Position numbers and translations under genes: made by a program. The notes under the pieces were generated by a model, which did not search any database, was not told the origin of the DNA, and was given only the letters and a program-made list of their open reading frames with translations. A DNA stretch of 36,978 nt, taken from positions 1 to 36,978 of the forward strand of contig JAKEEQ010000253.1 in NCBI GenBank assembly GCA_022616515.1, written 5' to 3'. Source of the DNA: Chloroflexota bacterium (GTDB taxonomy: Bacteria; Chloroflexota; Anaerolineae; Aggregatilineales; J027). Below, one piece after another: positions 1-8,354 of the stretch; the stretch's first letter is position 1, and the number at the start of each line of letters is the position of its first letter.

Positions 1-44
1 AGGAGACTACGAACAAGTTGTCAGGTATGTCAATTCATACAAAG

Positions 45-141
45 CGGACACGGCATCGTGTCCCTACGGAGCCGTTGGTTTAAAGGTGAATCACCGTAAT
101 GCAGATGAGCGCGTAGGGATGGCCCGATGTGGCTGTCCGCC
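45..141. repeat. Facing pair of GTAGGGAC palindromes
   Basis: The left copy (45-68) has stem GGACACG/CGTGTCC with loop GCAT, followed by CTACG. The right copy (112-141) starts CGTAGGGA and has an imperfect stem ending GTCCGCC. The CTACG and CGTAG ends face each other across about 43 bases, wider than in other pairs of this window. Confidence 0.7.
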
Positions 142-310
142 ACTGAAAACGCCACGTTCTTGTAACGATGTCAACGACTTTTGCAAAAACTGTCCGCCCT
201 TCAACCGCGAACGTGGGAGATGGTCACGATGGCTTGAACAAAGGAGGTCATCACGTCAGCCCCTACGGAACCCCTCGGATAAAGGTGCATCGTCATCTTA
301 TAGGACGAGT

Positions 311-340
311 CGTAGGGACACAGCAGTGCTGTGTCCGCCG
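311..340. repeat. GTAGGGAC palindrome, perfect 10-bp stem
   Basis: CGTAG is followed by GGACACAGCA-G-TGCTGTGTCC, a perfect 10+1+10 palindrome, then GCCG. This is the longest perfect stem of the family in the window. Its stem sequence differs from the others while the outer GGAC/GTCC is kept. Confidence 0.8.
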
Positions 341-457
341 TTGACAACGCCATGATGGTTTGGCGCGATCAGCGGCTTTGGCATAAGTGTCCCTCCACCA
401 GCGTTTGCGGTGAGGGTTGGGGTGGTGTCCAATTTATCCACCATTGCGTCTCTGGTG

Positions 458-2059
458 TTACGGCAGGGTATCTTCGGCAACCCATCCAATCAAGCCGAGG
501 CACTCCAACTCGTAGTAATTCACGCCATTGAGATTGCCCACCCGCAGCACGGTAACTTCCGTGTTGGCAAAACAGGCTGTGGTGGGTGCGGCGGTCTCGC
601 CGGGTGCTTCTTTGAGCGGGAACTGGATGGGTGTGGCGGGCAGCGTGAAGGTGTCACCTTCCTGATAAACTGGATTGACGGCGGCGTCCATTGCCGACGC
701 AGGATCGACATCCGCCAGTGTCAATGGTTCAAAACCGATATAAGTTCGCCAGGCGTTTTCGAGGTCAAGAAAACTCTCGCCCGTCGCGTTTTCAAGGGCT
801 TCGACCAGCACCATGCCATCCTCACTGAGCAGGCGCATCACCTCGGCATGAGTATCAAGGCCGTAGGTGTTGACGAACCAGTTGACAAAGGAGAAACCGA
901 CATTGTAATTCAAATACAGACAGCCATCCGCCTGACGTGTTTCGCGGGAAATATTTTCGCCGTTGAGCGTGGGAATGGTGTTATCCAGTGTGGTCAGATA
1001 ACGCAGGCGGGGTTCCGGCGGCAGCCATTCGCCGGTACTGCCGGAGAAGAAATCGGCCTGCCCTTCAATCCACCAGTCAGGAGCGGGGCGCACCAGCAGC
1101 ATGCCGAAATCACCCTGATACAGATGGGTGAGTTCATGAGCGATGCCACTGTACAGGAGGTTATCCAGCGAAAATTTCTCATAAGGCTCCTGTTGGATGG
1201 CAACGATGCCGGGATTAAAATCACCGTTGTACCACACGCATTCATTGCCGCTGGAAAAGCCGGGAGTCGTGATAAACGCATCCCACAACAGATAGACGAC
1301 ACCTTCCACTGCGAGTGCCCGACCACCAACGGTGGGACTGTCTACGCCAGAGCCAATCGTGTCGGCATAATCGGCATTGCTGGCGTACAGCGTAATGGTC
1401 GGCTGGTAGGAGATAGAACGCCCGAAGCCAGCCACACGATGCGGTTCGGTGCCAACAATGACTTCGTTCAAAATCCGGGAGATTTCTTCGGTGGCGTAAA
1501 TATGCTCATAGTCATACACAAAAATCGTCGCGGCCTCAAGGTCAATGCGTGTCCATTCGCGGGTCGGGTCCCAATATTCGACGGCATAACGTTCGGTGAC
1601 GACTTCATTGCCGTCGGCGTCGCGGATGACCCAGTTAAAATCGAAGGGTATCCACGCCGGGATGCCTTCGCCGCGCTCCCAGGGGTGCGCCGTCCAGATG
1701 CCGTCGATTTCATCCGCCCGGACCAGTCTTTTTTCACCGGAGCGATAGTTGACCTCAATGCGAACCGCTTCGATATTGTCGGCCTCGTTGGTGGCGGTCA
1801 TCTCGAAGATCATGCCGCGTGGATACACTGAGGTGACGGTGGTCTCGCTGACGGTCACGCCGTTGATTTCGGAACCGGGGAAGGTCCGTATATACGCTTC
1901 GTTGCCGACGGTTGAGTATTCATACACAGCGTCTGACACGGGATGGGGCGTCAGGGTCGGCAAAAAAGTGTCGCTCTGGCGGTTTGTGCCAGCCAGCGTG
2001 AGGCCAATTGAAGCCACTAAAACCAATACAATCAAACCAATGGAAAGAACAACTTTCAT
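458..2059 (-). CDS. Secreted HExxH zinc metallopeptidase (MA clan-like) with C-terminal SH3-like segment
   Basis: This 533-residue protein has an N-terminal hydrophobic segment (about 4-23), probably a signal peptide or anchor, so it should act outside the membrane. The zinc-protease signature HELTH is at 308-312 (His308, Glu309, His312). The segment WWIEGQADFF at 329-338 supplies the likely third zinc ligand Glu332, as in gluzincins of the peptidase MA-like family. The last 45 or so residues (VTVLRVGN...IGWVAEDTLP) look like an SH3b-type domain that may bind the cell envelope. Residues 45-240 contain a beta-rich region of unknown role. The start is backed by AGGAG about seven bases upstream. 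The gene stands alone, and the substrate is unknown. Confidence 0.82.
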   Translation of the reverse strand: MKVVLSIGLIVLVLVASIGLTLAGTNRQSDTFLPTLTPHPVSDAVYEYSTVGNEAYIRTFPGSEINGVTVSETTVTSVYPRGMIFEMTATNEADNIEAVRIEVNYRSGEKRLVRADEIDGIWTAHPWERGEGIPAWIPFDFNWVIRDADGNEVVTERYAVEYWDPTREWTRIDLEAATIFVYDYEHIYATEEISRILNEVIVGTEPHRVAGFGRSISYQPTITLYASNADYADTIGSGVDSPTVGGRALAVEGVVYLLWDAFITTPGFSSGNECVWYNGDFNPGIVAIQQEPYEKFSLDNLLYSGIAHELTHLYQGDFGMLLVRPAPDWWIEGQADFFSGSTGEWLPPEPRLRYLTTLDNTIPTLNGENISRETRQADGCLYLNYNVGFSFVNWFVNTYGLDTHAEVMRLLSEDGMVLVEALENATGESFLDLENAWRTYIGFEPLTLADVDPASAMDAAVNPVYQEGDTFTLPATPIQFPLKEAPGETAAPTTACFANTEVTVLRVGNLNGVNYYELECLGLIGWVAEDTLP

Positions 2060-2134
2060 GAACGTAGCTCCTATAAAAAGCCATACTTTTCAGGCAGTGG
2101 TGACATATTGACTGATGAGTGAATTTCTTTTTAT

Positions 2135-2203
2135 CGGACAGCATATATGCTGTCCCTACGGTCAGTCGGGATGTGTCGTAGGGACGCCATACATGGCGTC
2201 CGC
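2135..2203. repeat. Facing pair of GTAGGGAC palindromes
   Basis: The left copy (2135-2160) contains GGACAGCATATATGCTGTCC, a perfect 20-base palindrome, then CTACG. After 16 bases the right copy (2177-2203) reads CGTAGGGACGCCAT-AC-ATGGCGTCCGC. The pair sits between the divergent peptidase and sigma-factor genes, so it lies within or near their promoters. Confidence 0.85.
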
Positions 2204-2261
2204 AAGCTAAATACTCTATCAGCTAAAATATTACCACCACCTACTCTTCAAGGAGGATACC

Positions 2262-3131
2262 ATGAATTGCACAGAAGTGTTTAACGACCATCGAAATCTA
2301 CTGTTTTCCATTGCCTACCGGATGCTGGGACTGGTGATGGACGCCGAGGATATGGTGCAGGAGTGTTTTATCAAGTGGCATGATGCCTGCGACGACGATG
2401 TTGACTCGCCGAAGTCGTTTCTCGCCACTATGGTGACGCGCCTGTGTATTGATTACCTGCGTTCCGCACGTGTCAAACGCGAGGAGTATATCGGGTCATG
2501 GTTGCCGGAGCCAATCTTGACGGGCGATGACAGCCCGGAAAAACAGGTCACCCAGACGGATCACCTCTCCACGGCCTTCATGGTCATGCTGGAACGGCTG
2601 TCGCCCATCGAGCGGGCCGTGTTCCTGCTGCGCGAGGTGTTTGATTACAACTACACGGAAATCGCGACTATCGTAGATAAATCGGAGGCGAATTGCAGGC
2701 AAATTTTGCGCCGTGCCCGCCAGCACATCGACGAAGAACAAGCCCGTTATGAGCCGGATATGGCGGTGCAGCAGCAAATTCTGGATCAATTTGTCCAGTT
2801 GACGGCAACCGGTGATCTGGAAGGGTTGATCGCGCTGCTGTCTGAAGATGTCGTTGTCGTTGGAGACGGGGGCGGCAAAGCTATCGCTGCGCGTAGGCCA
2901 ATCATCGGGGCAGAGACGGTTGCAAAATTCTTCATTGGTCTGGCCGAAAAGCAAATGAAGGCGTACAAGGACCCACGTTTTGAGTTCCGCGAGGTCAACG
3001 GACAGCTCAGCATCGTCTTCCTGAGCGAAGATGTGGTGTATTTTGTGACGACGGTCGCCTATGACGCCAGCGGCAAGATTAAAAACATCTACAGCCAGTT
3101 GAATCCAGATAAGCTGCGCCACTTAAATTGA
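2262..3131 (+). CDS. ECF41-family (SigJ-like) RNA polymerase sigma factor with NTF2-like C-terminal domain
   Basis: The 289 residues match the ECF41 plan. Region 2 spans about 8-72 (RMLG, DAEDMVQECFIKW, DYLRSAR). Region 4 spans about 108-158 (LSPIERAVFLLREVF, YTEIA, RQILRRARQH). A SnoaL/NTF2-like domain covers about 168-280. Three hallmarks of the group are visible: WLPEP at 80-84, DGGGK at 202-206 and NPDKLR near the C-terminus. In characterised ECF41 proteins the C-terminal extension replaces a separate anti-sigma factor and tunes activity. The usual neighbour, a carboxymuconolactone decarboxylase, oxidoreductase or epimerase gene (COE), is not adjacent. AAGGAGGAT lies just upstream of the ATG. 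The direct target genes cannot be read from this window. Confidence 0.93.
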   Translation: MNCTEVFNDHRNLLFSIAYRMLGLVMDAEDMVQECFIKWHDACDDDVDSPKSFLATMVTRLCIDYLRSARVKREEYIGSWLPEPILTGDDSPEKQVTQTDHLSTAFMVMLERLSPIERAVFLLREVFDYNYTEIATIVDKSEANCRQILRRARQHIDEEQARYEPDMAVQQQILDQFVQLTATGDLEGLIALLSEDVVVVGDGGGKAIAARRPIIGAETVAKFFIGLAEKQMKAYKDPRFEFREVNGQLSIVFLSEDVVYFVTTVAYDASGKIKNIYSQLNPDKLRHLN

Positions 3132-3166
3132 GCAAATGCCGCACGAAATTGCAAGTTGCGTTAAAA

Positions 3167-3184
3167 TGAAGTATCTATACTTCA
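3167..3184. promoter_or_regulatory. Perfect 8+2+8 dyad upstream of the FHA gene
   Basis: TGAAGTAT-CT-ATACTTCA is a perfect inverted repeat ending 25 bases before the FHA-protein ATG. It contains TATACT (3176-3181), a plausible -10 element, so a protein bound here would block or position RNA polymerase. No good -35 is visible. Confidence 0.4.
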
Positions 3185-3209
3185 ATTCGGACATCAATGG
3201 AGAGGCTAT

Positions 3210-3872
3210 ATGTCTGAGCAATCATCTGATAATCCCGTTCTGATTATCACCGATGGTGAGCAAACCGGACAGCGATGGACCATACAGGAAGATGAATATG
3301 TGATCGGGCGCGGCGGCGAATGTGACCTTGTGCTGCCCGAAAGACAGGTATCGCGTGAACACGTTCGTATCTATCGTGAAGGCGACAAATTTTACCTGAC
3401 CGATCTCGACAGCAAAAACGGGACGTGGGTCAACGAGATTCAACTTCAAAACAACACGACGCAGCTACATGATGGCGATGAAATCAATGTCGCGATGGCA
3501 GTGCGGATGTTGTTTGTTGGCAGTGAGTCAACGGTGCCGCTGGTACTGGAGAAAATTCAGGCTCAGAAAGGCCGCCTGAAGCTTGACCGCGATGCGCGGC
3601 GCGTATTTATTGATGACCACGAAGTTGACCCGCCATTGAGTTTGCCCCAATATCGCCTGCTAGAACTGCTGTATGACGGGGCTGGTGCGGTGCGCACCCG
3701 TGACGAAGTGGTGAATGCCGTGTGGCCCGATGCAATGGGGGAAGGCGTCAGCGAACAGGCCATTGATGCGCTGGTGCGCCGCCTGCGTGATCGTCTGAGC
3801 GAGATTGACAATGACCACCAGTTTGTCGTGACGGTGCGTGGTCACGGTTTCCGCCTCGACAATCCAGAATAA
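3210..3872 (+). CDS. FHA domain-winged helix (OmpR-type) DNA-binding protein
   Basis: The 220-residue cytosolic protein fuses an N-terminal forkhead-associated domain (about 8-100) to a C-terminal OmpR/PhoB-type winged helix (about 115-218). The FHA motifs are GRGGECDL (33-40), SREH (48-51) and DSKNGTWVN (67-75), which includes the Ser/Arg/Asn residues used for phosphothreonine recognition. The winged helix shows LLELL, TRDEVVNAVWP, IDALVRRLRDRL and TVRGHGFRL. It lacks a receiver domain, so control probably comes through FHA binding to a phosphothreonine partner. The convergent Ser/Thr kinase next door is an obvious candidate. GGAGAGG precedes the ATG and a strong terminator follows. The role in DNA binding is inferred from the domain. 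Confidence 0.92.
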   Translation: MSEQSSDNPVLIITDGEQTGQRWTIQEDEYVIGRGGECDLVLPERQVSREHVRIYREGDKFYLTDLDSKNGTWVNEIQLQNNTTQLHDGDEINVAMAVRMLFVGSESTVPLVLEKIQAQKGRLKLDRDARRVFIDDHEVDPPLSLPQYRLLELLYDGAGAVRTRDEVVNAVWPDAMGEGVSEQAIDALVRRLRDRLSEIDNDHQFVVTVRGHGFRLDNPE

Positions 3873-3883
3873 GCAACTTGCAA

Positions 3884-3911
3884 CCCCGGAGTCGCTCCGG
3901 GGCTTTTTTTA
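3884..3911 (+). terminator. Rho-independent terminator after the FHA gene
   Basis: The stem CCCCGGA/TCCGGGG with loop GTCGC (3884-3902) is followed by C and seven T residues. The T run overlaps the stop codon of the convergent kinase gene, so the two transcription units end almost back to back. Confidence 0.9.
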
Positions 3912-6900
3912 ATCCAGCAATACGGAGGGGTTGAAGCGATCAATCTGAGCCAGAACATCTTCCAGTTCCATCAGTCGTCCTGCCGCCAGCCCATTTTCTA
4001 TCTCATCCTCCGATAATTCCGCCCGCAGATTTTCCAGAATGGTCTCCACATACTGGCGTGTGTCTTCGCTGTACGCCTGATGCATCATCACGAAACCGAT
4101 GAATGCGAGGGCCTTGCCATATACATCATGCTGGATGAGAATATCGGCAATCACCGCAATGTTCCACGCAATGCGATCCATCAAGCCCACCGCATACATT
4201 TCGGGAATAATTTTTTGCAGCGTAGACAGCGCGGAATGATAGCGCCCGGCCCGCATATCAATTTCCGCCATGTTGCTCATGGCCTGAATAACCTGTATCG
4301 GCGAGTCGATTTCTTGATAAATCAGATACGCTCGACTGGTTTCTTCGTGGGCGTCCTCAAGTTGGCCCTCCATCATCGAGAGATGCCCCAGATTCATGTA
4401 GGCGATGCCCATCATCCAGCGGTCGCCACACGCTTCGGCATACTCAAGCGATTGCAGCATCAACTCGCGGGCCGGTGCCAGATTGCCCTTGAGAAATTCC
4501 GATACACTTAGATTCGTGAAAGCGCGGGCCAGCCCATATTGATTGTTGGACTTTTCGTAAATGTCGCGGGCCTCGAAGCTGACCTTTTCCCCAGCGTCAA
4601 TATCACCCGCCGATGCTAAGGCCGCGCCAAGTTGCAGCAGCGCGTAAGCAAGTTCATCGACAGCCTCGATGTCTTTGGCGAGCTGCACCGCCTGACGCCC
4701 CAGCGCGATAGCGACTTCGTATTCGCCCTGTCGCCGTTTAATCCAACACATGGTGCTGAGGGCTGAAGCCTGCGTCTTATAATCTTTTGAAAAACGAGCA
4801 AAACGCAGACTGATTTCCAGAACTTGAATAGCATTACTCATCTCACCGAGTTCGTTATAGCAGTAACCCAGCCGCGCATACAGCCGCCCGCGCTCGTCAT
4901 CATGGCCTATTGTCGGCAGCAAATCAATCGCCCGCTGGAAGAGTTCAACGGCTTTGCGGTGGGAGCTAATGGCGGTTTCCTGCTCCCCGGCGAGGCTGGC
5001 ATATTTGCGCTCGTTATCGTCTTCCCCGGCCTTGCGCCAGTGGTACATCAGGATTTCGGCATAAGAAGAGTCGCCCTCGTAGGCGCGTTCAATGGCCTGC
5101 GCGGCAATGCGATGCAGACGGGGCAGTTCTTCTAGGGCCAGCCCTTCCAATACACCATCGCGCAAACGGTCATGGCTGAAGCGCCACGACCCATCACGCA
5201 CATCCAGCACCGCCAGATCACTGCACAGGGTCAGCCAGCGCTCATAATTCATCACTGGATCGACCTGTTTGAGAACACTCAGGTCAATTTGCCGCCCAAT
5301 CACCGCCGCCAGCCGCAGCATCGGCTGGGCATCCAGTGGCAGGCGCGTCATGCGGCGCTGCACAATTTCCTTGACGCCTTCGGCAAAGATGCGCTCCGGC
5401 AGGCCATTCGAGCCGATGGCATCCAGACGCCCGGCCTCGACCGCCAGTGTACGCACCACTTCCACCAGAAAGAAGACGTTGCCCTCGGTTTCGCGGTTGA
5501 GCAGGTCCAGAATGTCGTCGCGCTGACCAATATCACCCAGCATCGACACGCTGATTTCAGCCACTTCATCCTCGGTCAAGCGCCCGATAGACAGATGGCG
5601 CATGTCGCTGAGTTCTTCGGCGAGGGATGGGCGTTCTTCGCTGCGATAGGAAGCAACAATCATCAGCGGATAGCCGTCCAGATGTTTGAGGATTTGCTTG
5701 AGGACTTTTAACCCTTCCTGCGCCCAATGTAAATCTTCGAGCAGGATAATCAGCGGTTCGCCATAACGCTCGAAGAGCTTGACCATCGTATCCACCAGAC
5801 GCTGCTGCCCAATGCTGCCCTGCAAACGGCTGGCCGCCGGAACACTGCGCCCGATGAGACGGTCAATATCCGGCACGATTTCCTTGAGGATGCTGGCCTC
5901 AAAATCACTGACACGCGACATCAAAATAAGCTGGGGCAAAACGGTACGCCACATCTGGTAGGGCAGACCACCACCCTCAACGCCCTGTCCGCGCAGCACC
6001 GGAATGCCTTTCACGAGTGCTTGAATGCGCAGTTCATCGAGCAGGCGCGATTTGCCCACACCGGCTTCACCCGCCACCAACCACGCCGTATGGGTTCGCT
6101 CACTTTTCAGGCTCGACAGCGCCGAGACCAGGTGGTGCATTTCGTCTTCGCGCCCGACAAACGTGGCCGCCTGCAAATAACTTTCGCGGATGGCGACATC
6201 CTCTTCGTGGATGGGTTCGCCGATGATTTCACTCAGGTCACGAATCACCCGTGCGGCATCCTGATAACGTTTGGCAGGGTCTTTCGCCAGCAGCCGCGCA
6301 ATGACGACGCTCAACGCGCCATTCGCGACGGGAACCGTATTCAACTGGACTTCAACTGTCTCGGTGGCGTTGTACTGAGTATCAACAATGACGGTCTTAT
6401 CCTCAAGAGAGAAATTATCCTCGCGTGCCTTGACAATATCGTCCAATGCAAGTTGAGCCAGCGGTGACAGATCAGGCTGGGTGGACAGGATGTTGTCAAT
6501 CAGTTCCGATACATTTTCCCCGGTAAAGGGAACCTGTCCGGTCAGCACTTCATAGGCCAGCACACCCGCCGAATACAGGTCTGATGTGTGGTTAGCGGGC
6601 TGCTTCAGCAGGATTTCCGGGGCCATATAGGCGAATGTGCCTGCAAAGCCTTCAATCCGGTCACTTTTGAGGGCCAGCCCAAAGTCCAGCACCTTCACAC
6701 TGCCCGTTTCATCAATCAGAACGTTGGCGGGCTTCAGGTCACGATGGACAATGCCGCGCCGGTGAAGATAAGCCAGTGCCTCAAACAATTGAATGAGGAG
6801 GCGAATTCGATCTCGTGTATATATGATCTGCGTGGCGGTCTTGAGTGTTTTGCCAGCTTCCAAAAGACGCATGGTATAGTAGGGGTGTCGTGATGCATCA

Positions 6901-7154
6901 AAGCCGTAGTCGAGTACGCTGATGATGTGCGGATGACGCATACTCGCCAGCATTTGAAACTCGCGGGCAAGCGCGACACGTAATTTGGAATGGGTTTCAT
7001 TGGTGGCATCATCGGCATCCTGGGGGTCGATCATCACGCGCTTGAGGGCAACTTCGTTACCCGTCAGGCAGTCCTGCGCACGATAGACTTCGCCCATGCC
7101 GCCTTCACCGAGCAAACCTTCCAGTTGGTACCGGTTATTGATTAAATCTGACAT
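3909..7154 (-). CDS. Ser/Thr protein kinase fused to AAA ATPase and TPR repeats (PknK-like)
   Basis: I start at the ATG at 7154 (MSDLINNRYQL), which has GCGAGG upstream. An in-frame TTG at 7181 would add nine residues. The product is 1081 residues. The kinase domain spans about 9-305: glycine loop GEGGMGEVY (16-24), Lys38, HRDLKPAN with catalytic Asp139, DFG at 157-159, APE at 178-180. An acidic insert of roughly 45 residues (about 230-275) interrupts its C-lobe. An STAND/AAA module follows, with FVGRE at 332-336, Walker A GEAGVGKS at 362-369 and Walker B-like LIILLEDLHW. The C-terminal 350 or so residues are TPR repeats. There is no membrane segment, so it is a cytosolic sensor-integrator. 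The FHA-winged helix protein is a likely partner, an inference from gene neighbourhood. Confidence 0.93.
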   Translation of the reverse strand: MSDLINNRYQLEGLLGEGGMGEVYRAQDCLTGNEVALKRVMIDPQDADDATNETHSKLRVALAREFQMLASMRHPHIISVLDYGFDASRHPYYTMRLLEAGKTLKTATQIIYTRDRIRLLIQLFEALAYLHRRGIVHRDLKPANVLIDETGSVKVLDFGLALKSDRIEGFAGTFAYMAPEILLKQPANHTSDLYSAGVLAYEVLTGQVPFTGENVSELIDNILSTQPDLSPLAQLALDDIVKAREDNFSLEDKTVIVDTQYNATETVEVQLNTVPVANGALSVVIARLLAKDPAKRYQDAARVIRDLSEIIGEPIHEEDVAIRESYLQAATFVGREDEMHHLVSALSSLKSERTHTAWLVAGEAGVGKSRLLDELRIQALVKGIPVLRGQGVEGGGLPYQMWRTVLPQLILMSRVSDFEASILKEIVPDIDRLIGRSVPAASRLQGSIGQQRLVDTMVKLFERYGEPLIILLEDLHWAQEGLKVLKQILKHLDGYPLMIVASYRSEERPSLAEELSDMRHLSIGRLTEDEVAEISVSMLGDIGQRDDILDLLNRETEGNVFFLVEVVRTLAVEAGRLDAIGSNGLPERIFAEGVKEIVQRRMTRLPLDAQPMLRLAAVIGRQIDLSVLKQVDPVMNYERWLTLCSDLAVLDVRDGSWRFSHDRLRDGVLEGLALEELPRLHRIAAQAIERAYEGDSSYAEILMYHWRKAGEDDNERKYASLAGEQETAISSHRKAVELFQRAIDLLPTIGHDDERGRLYARLGYCYNELGEMSNAIQVLEISLRFARFSKDYKTQASALSTMCWIKRRQGEYEVAIALGRQAVQLAKDIEAVDELAYALLQLGAALASAGDIDAGEKVSFEARDIYEKSNNQYGLARAFTNLSVSEFLKGNLAPARELMLQSLEYAEACGDRWMMGIAYMNLGHLSMMEGQLEDAHEETSRAYLIYQEIDSPIQVIQAMSNMAEIDMRAGRYHSALSTLQKIIPEMYAVGLMDRIAWNIAVIADILIQHDVYGKALAFIGFVMMHQAYSEDTRQYVETILENLRAELSEDEIENGLAAGRLMELEDVLAQIDRFNPSVLLD

Positions 7155-7181
7155 CAGCCTCGCACCTGCAAATTTCCCCAA

Positions 7182-7471
7182 TTATCCGACAATTCTTCCT
7201 AAATTGCTACTATGCCTTTTTATTTCATTAATCAAATCCAAAACGTTTTGAATTTTACCATAGATCACAGCGATGGAATACGTGCTGAAATCGTAGGGCA
7301 GGTGGTAGTTTGAGTGTGAATGGAAGAATAGTCGACGCAAGTTGCGTTCTTGTATGAAGGATATGGGTAAGCCTGTGATTTACTTCTGGGTGACGGTAGG
7401 TGGCGCGTCACCTCTCAGAAAACTGGTGTGCGACGATTCGATGACTATCATGCCCGATCTCCGTTCGTGAG
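7182..7471. promoter_or_regulatory. Kinase upstream region with CAAAACGTTTTG palindrome
   Basis: An AT-rich region of about 290 bases lies upstream of the kinase gene. At 7239-7250 is the perfect 12-base palindrome CAAAACGTTTTG. It has a central CG and flanking AT-rich sequence, a form typical of repressor operators. I cannot assign a regulator. The remainder (about 7260-7471) holds no recognisable feature. Confidence 0.35.
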
Positions 7472-7873
7472 TTATGGCTCATCTTTAAAGCCCATCCGCC
7501 GCCGGTATGCTGCTGCGGTTTCAGATTTGCCGCGCATCCGTCGGACACTATACCCACTGAGCAGCAGCCACACGATTAGCAGGGGCAGCCATGCAATGTT
7601 GGCAAAAAAGTATGCAGCAGCGACTACTGCACCACCCCCCAAGAAAATGATAATGGTCTGGATCAGTACCCGAAACTCAAAGCGTTCAAAACGGAGGGCG
7701 GGTCGAAATCCGGCACGGAGCATGTCTGACAGGCTGATAAGTATCAGCACGCCCAGCACACTGCCCACGACAAGCAGTCCATAGGTTTTGCTCAGCCAAC
7801 CGATGACCACACCTGCGCCGCCAACAATCAATACAATAACCAGAACTACCGCATCCATCCGTGTCGACTTCAT
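7472..7873 (-). CDS. Small multi-pass membrane protein, unknown function
   Basis: About 133 residues with three or four hydrophobic segments: AVVLVIVLIVGGAGVVIGWL, GLLVVGSVLGVLILISL, and a long stretch covering IIIFLGGGAVVAAAYFFANIAWLPLLIVWLLLS. A basic tail (RRMRGKSETAAAYRRRMGFK) should face the cytoplasm. The start is uncertain. I prefer the ATG at 7873, which has GGGAG eleven bases upstream. The ATG at 7882 is too close to that site, and a TTG at 7894 has only a weak one. No family is recognised, and no neighbour suggests a role. Confidence 0.6.
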   Translation of the reverse strand: MKSTRMDAVVLVIVLIVGGAGVVIGWLSKTYGLLVVGSVLGVLILISLSDMLRAGFRPALRFERFEFRVLIQTIIIFLGGGAVVAAAYFFANIAWLPLLIVWLLLSGYSVRRMRGKSETAAAYRRRMGFKDEP

Positions 7874-7942
7874 ACGCCGCATATCTCCCAACAACAGTTC
7901 TTTCTTAATGTTCTACAACCGTTACGGTAAATCGCGGTGTTT

Positions 7943-7967
7943 CGTAGGGACGCCATATATAGCGTCC
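7943..7967. repeat. GTAGGGAC palindrome
   Basis: CGTAGGGACGCCATATATAGCGTCC. The outer GGACGC/GCGTCC pair is kept, with one mismatch further in. The core from GGGAC to GTCC is identical to that of the copy at 8172-8199. Confidence 0.75.
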
Positions 7968-8017
7968 AATAGGTGTAAAGATAAGGGCATCCCCACCCGG
8001 AATGGCTTCATTAAGCC

Positions 8018-8116
8018 TCTCTCCCCATTGATGGGGGGATAGGCGGACGGGCGTCAGGGGGACATGCTTAGGGAGCCACCACCCCCACCCTAACCCTCCC
8101 CATGAATGGAGAGGGA
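8018..8116. repeat. C/G-rich nested hairpin repeat (second family), first copy
   Basis: TCTCCCCAT-TG-ATGGGGGGA (8020-8039) and CCCTCCCCAT-GA-ATGGAGAGGG (8094-8115) are related hairpins. Between them are CCACC and CACCCTAACCCTCC runs. The CTCCCCATGAATGG core recurs at 11601-11614. Confidence 0.6.
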
Positions 8117-8171
8117 ATCAGACCGTCGCCGTTCTCCAGTTTCGGGAGCCAGCTTAGGCTTAAGTTTACAC

Positions 8172-8199
8172 GCATGGGACGCCATATATAGCGTCCGCC
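8172..8199. repeat. GTAGGGAC palindrome, decayed left flank
   Basis: GCATGGGACGCCATATATAGCGTCCGCC. The usual CGTAG has become GCATG, but the hairpin core and the GCC exit are retained. Confidence 0.7.
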
Positions 8200-8261
8200 A
8201 GCCAACGCACCGGACTCATTGACCGCTATTTTTCAAGTTGCATAAGGGACAAACGCTGTGA

Positions 8262-8288
8262 CGGACAGCATGGATGCTGTCCCTACGA
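8262..8288. repeat. GTAGGGAC palindrome, reverse orientation
   Basis: CGGACAGCAT-GG-ATGCTGTCCCTACGA has a perfect 9-bp stem. It points its CTACG end toward the 3' end of the SRPBCC membrane gene. Confidence 0.8.
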
Positions 8289-8354
8289 CCCATTTCTAAT
8301 CTGGCGTGTGCATCTGGCAATTGTTTTATTTATGCGACTCACGGTTCGGAAACA

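Larger units (their letters stand above)
1..457. other. Gene-free stretch rich in palindromic repeats
   Basis: I find no convincing gene here. Short open frames exist but lack ribosome binding sites and run through repeat sequence. The stretch holds at least three copies of the GTAGGGAC-type palindrome (listed separately). A further degenerate scrap, CAGCCCCTACGG, lies near 257-268. It lies beyond the 3' end of the metallopeptidase gene that stops at 458. Confidence 0.6.
7895..8354. other. Gene-free repeat-rich interval
   Basis: This 460-base interval carries three GTAGGGAC palindromes and a stretch of C/G-rich hairpin repeats, listed separately. I see no coding sequence or RNA gene in it. 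Confidence 0.6.

Noticed and set aside
410-1831. Long plus-strand open frame of 473 codons opposite the metallopeptidase gene
   Set aside because: The minus strand carries a signal peptide, an HExxH motif and a good ribosome binding site. The plus-strand frame is its antisense shadow with no recognisable domain or ribosome binding site.
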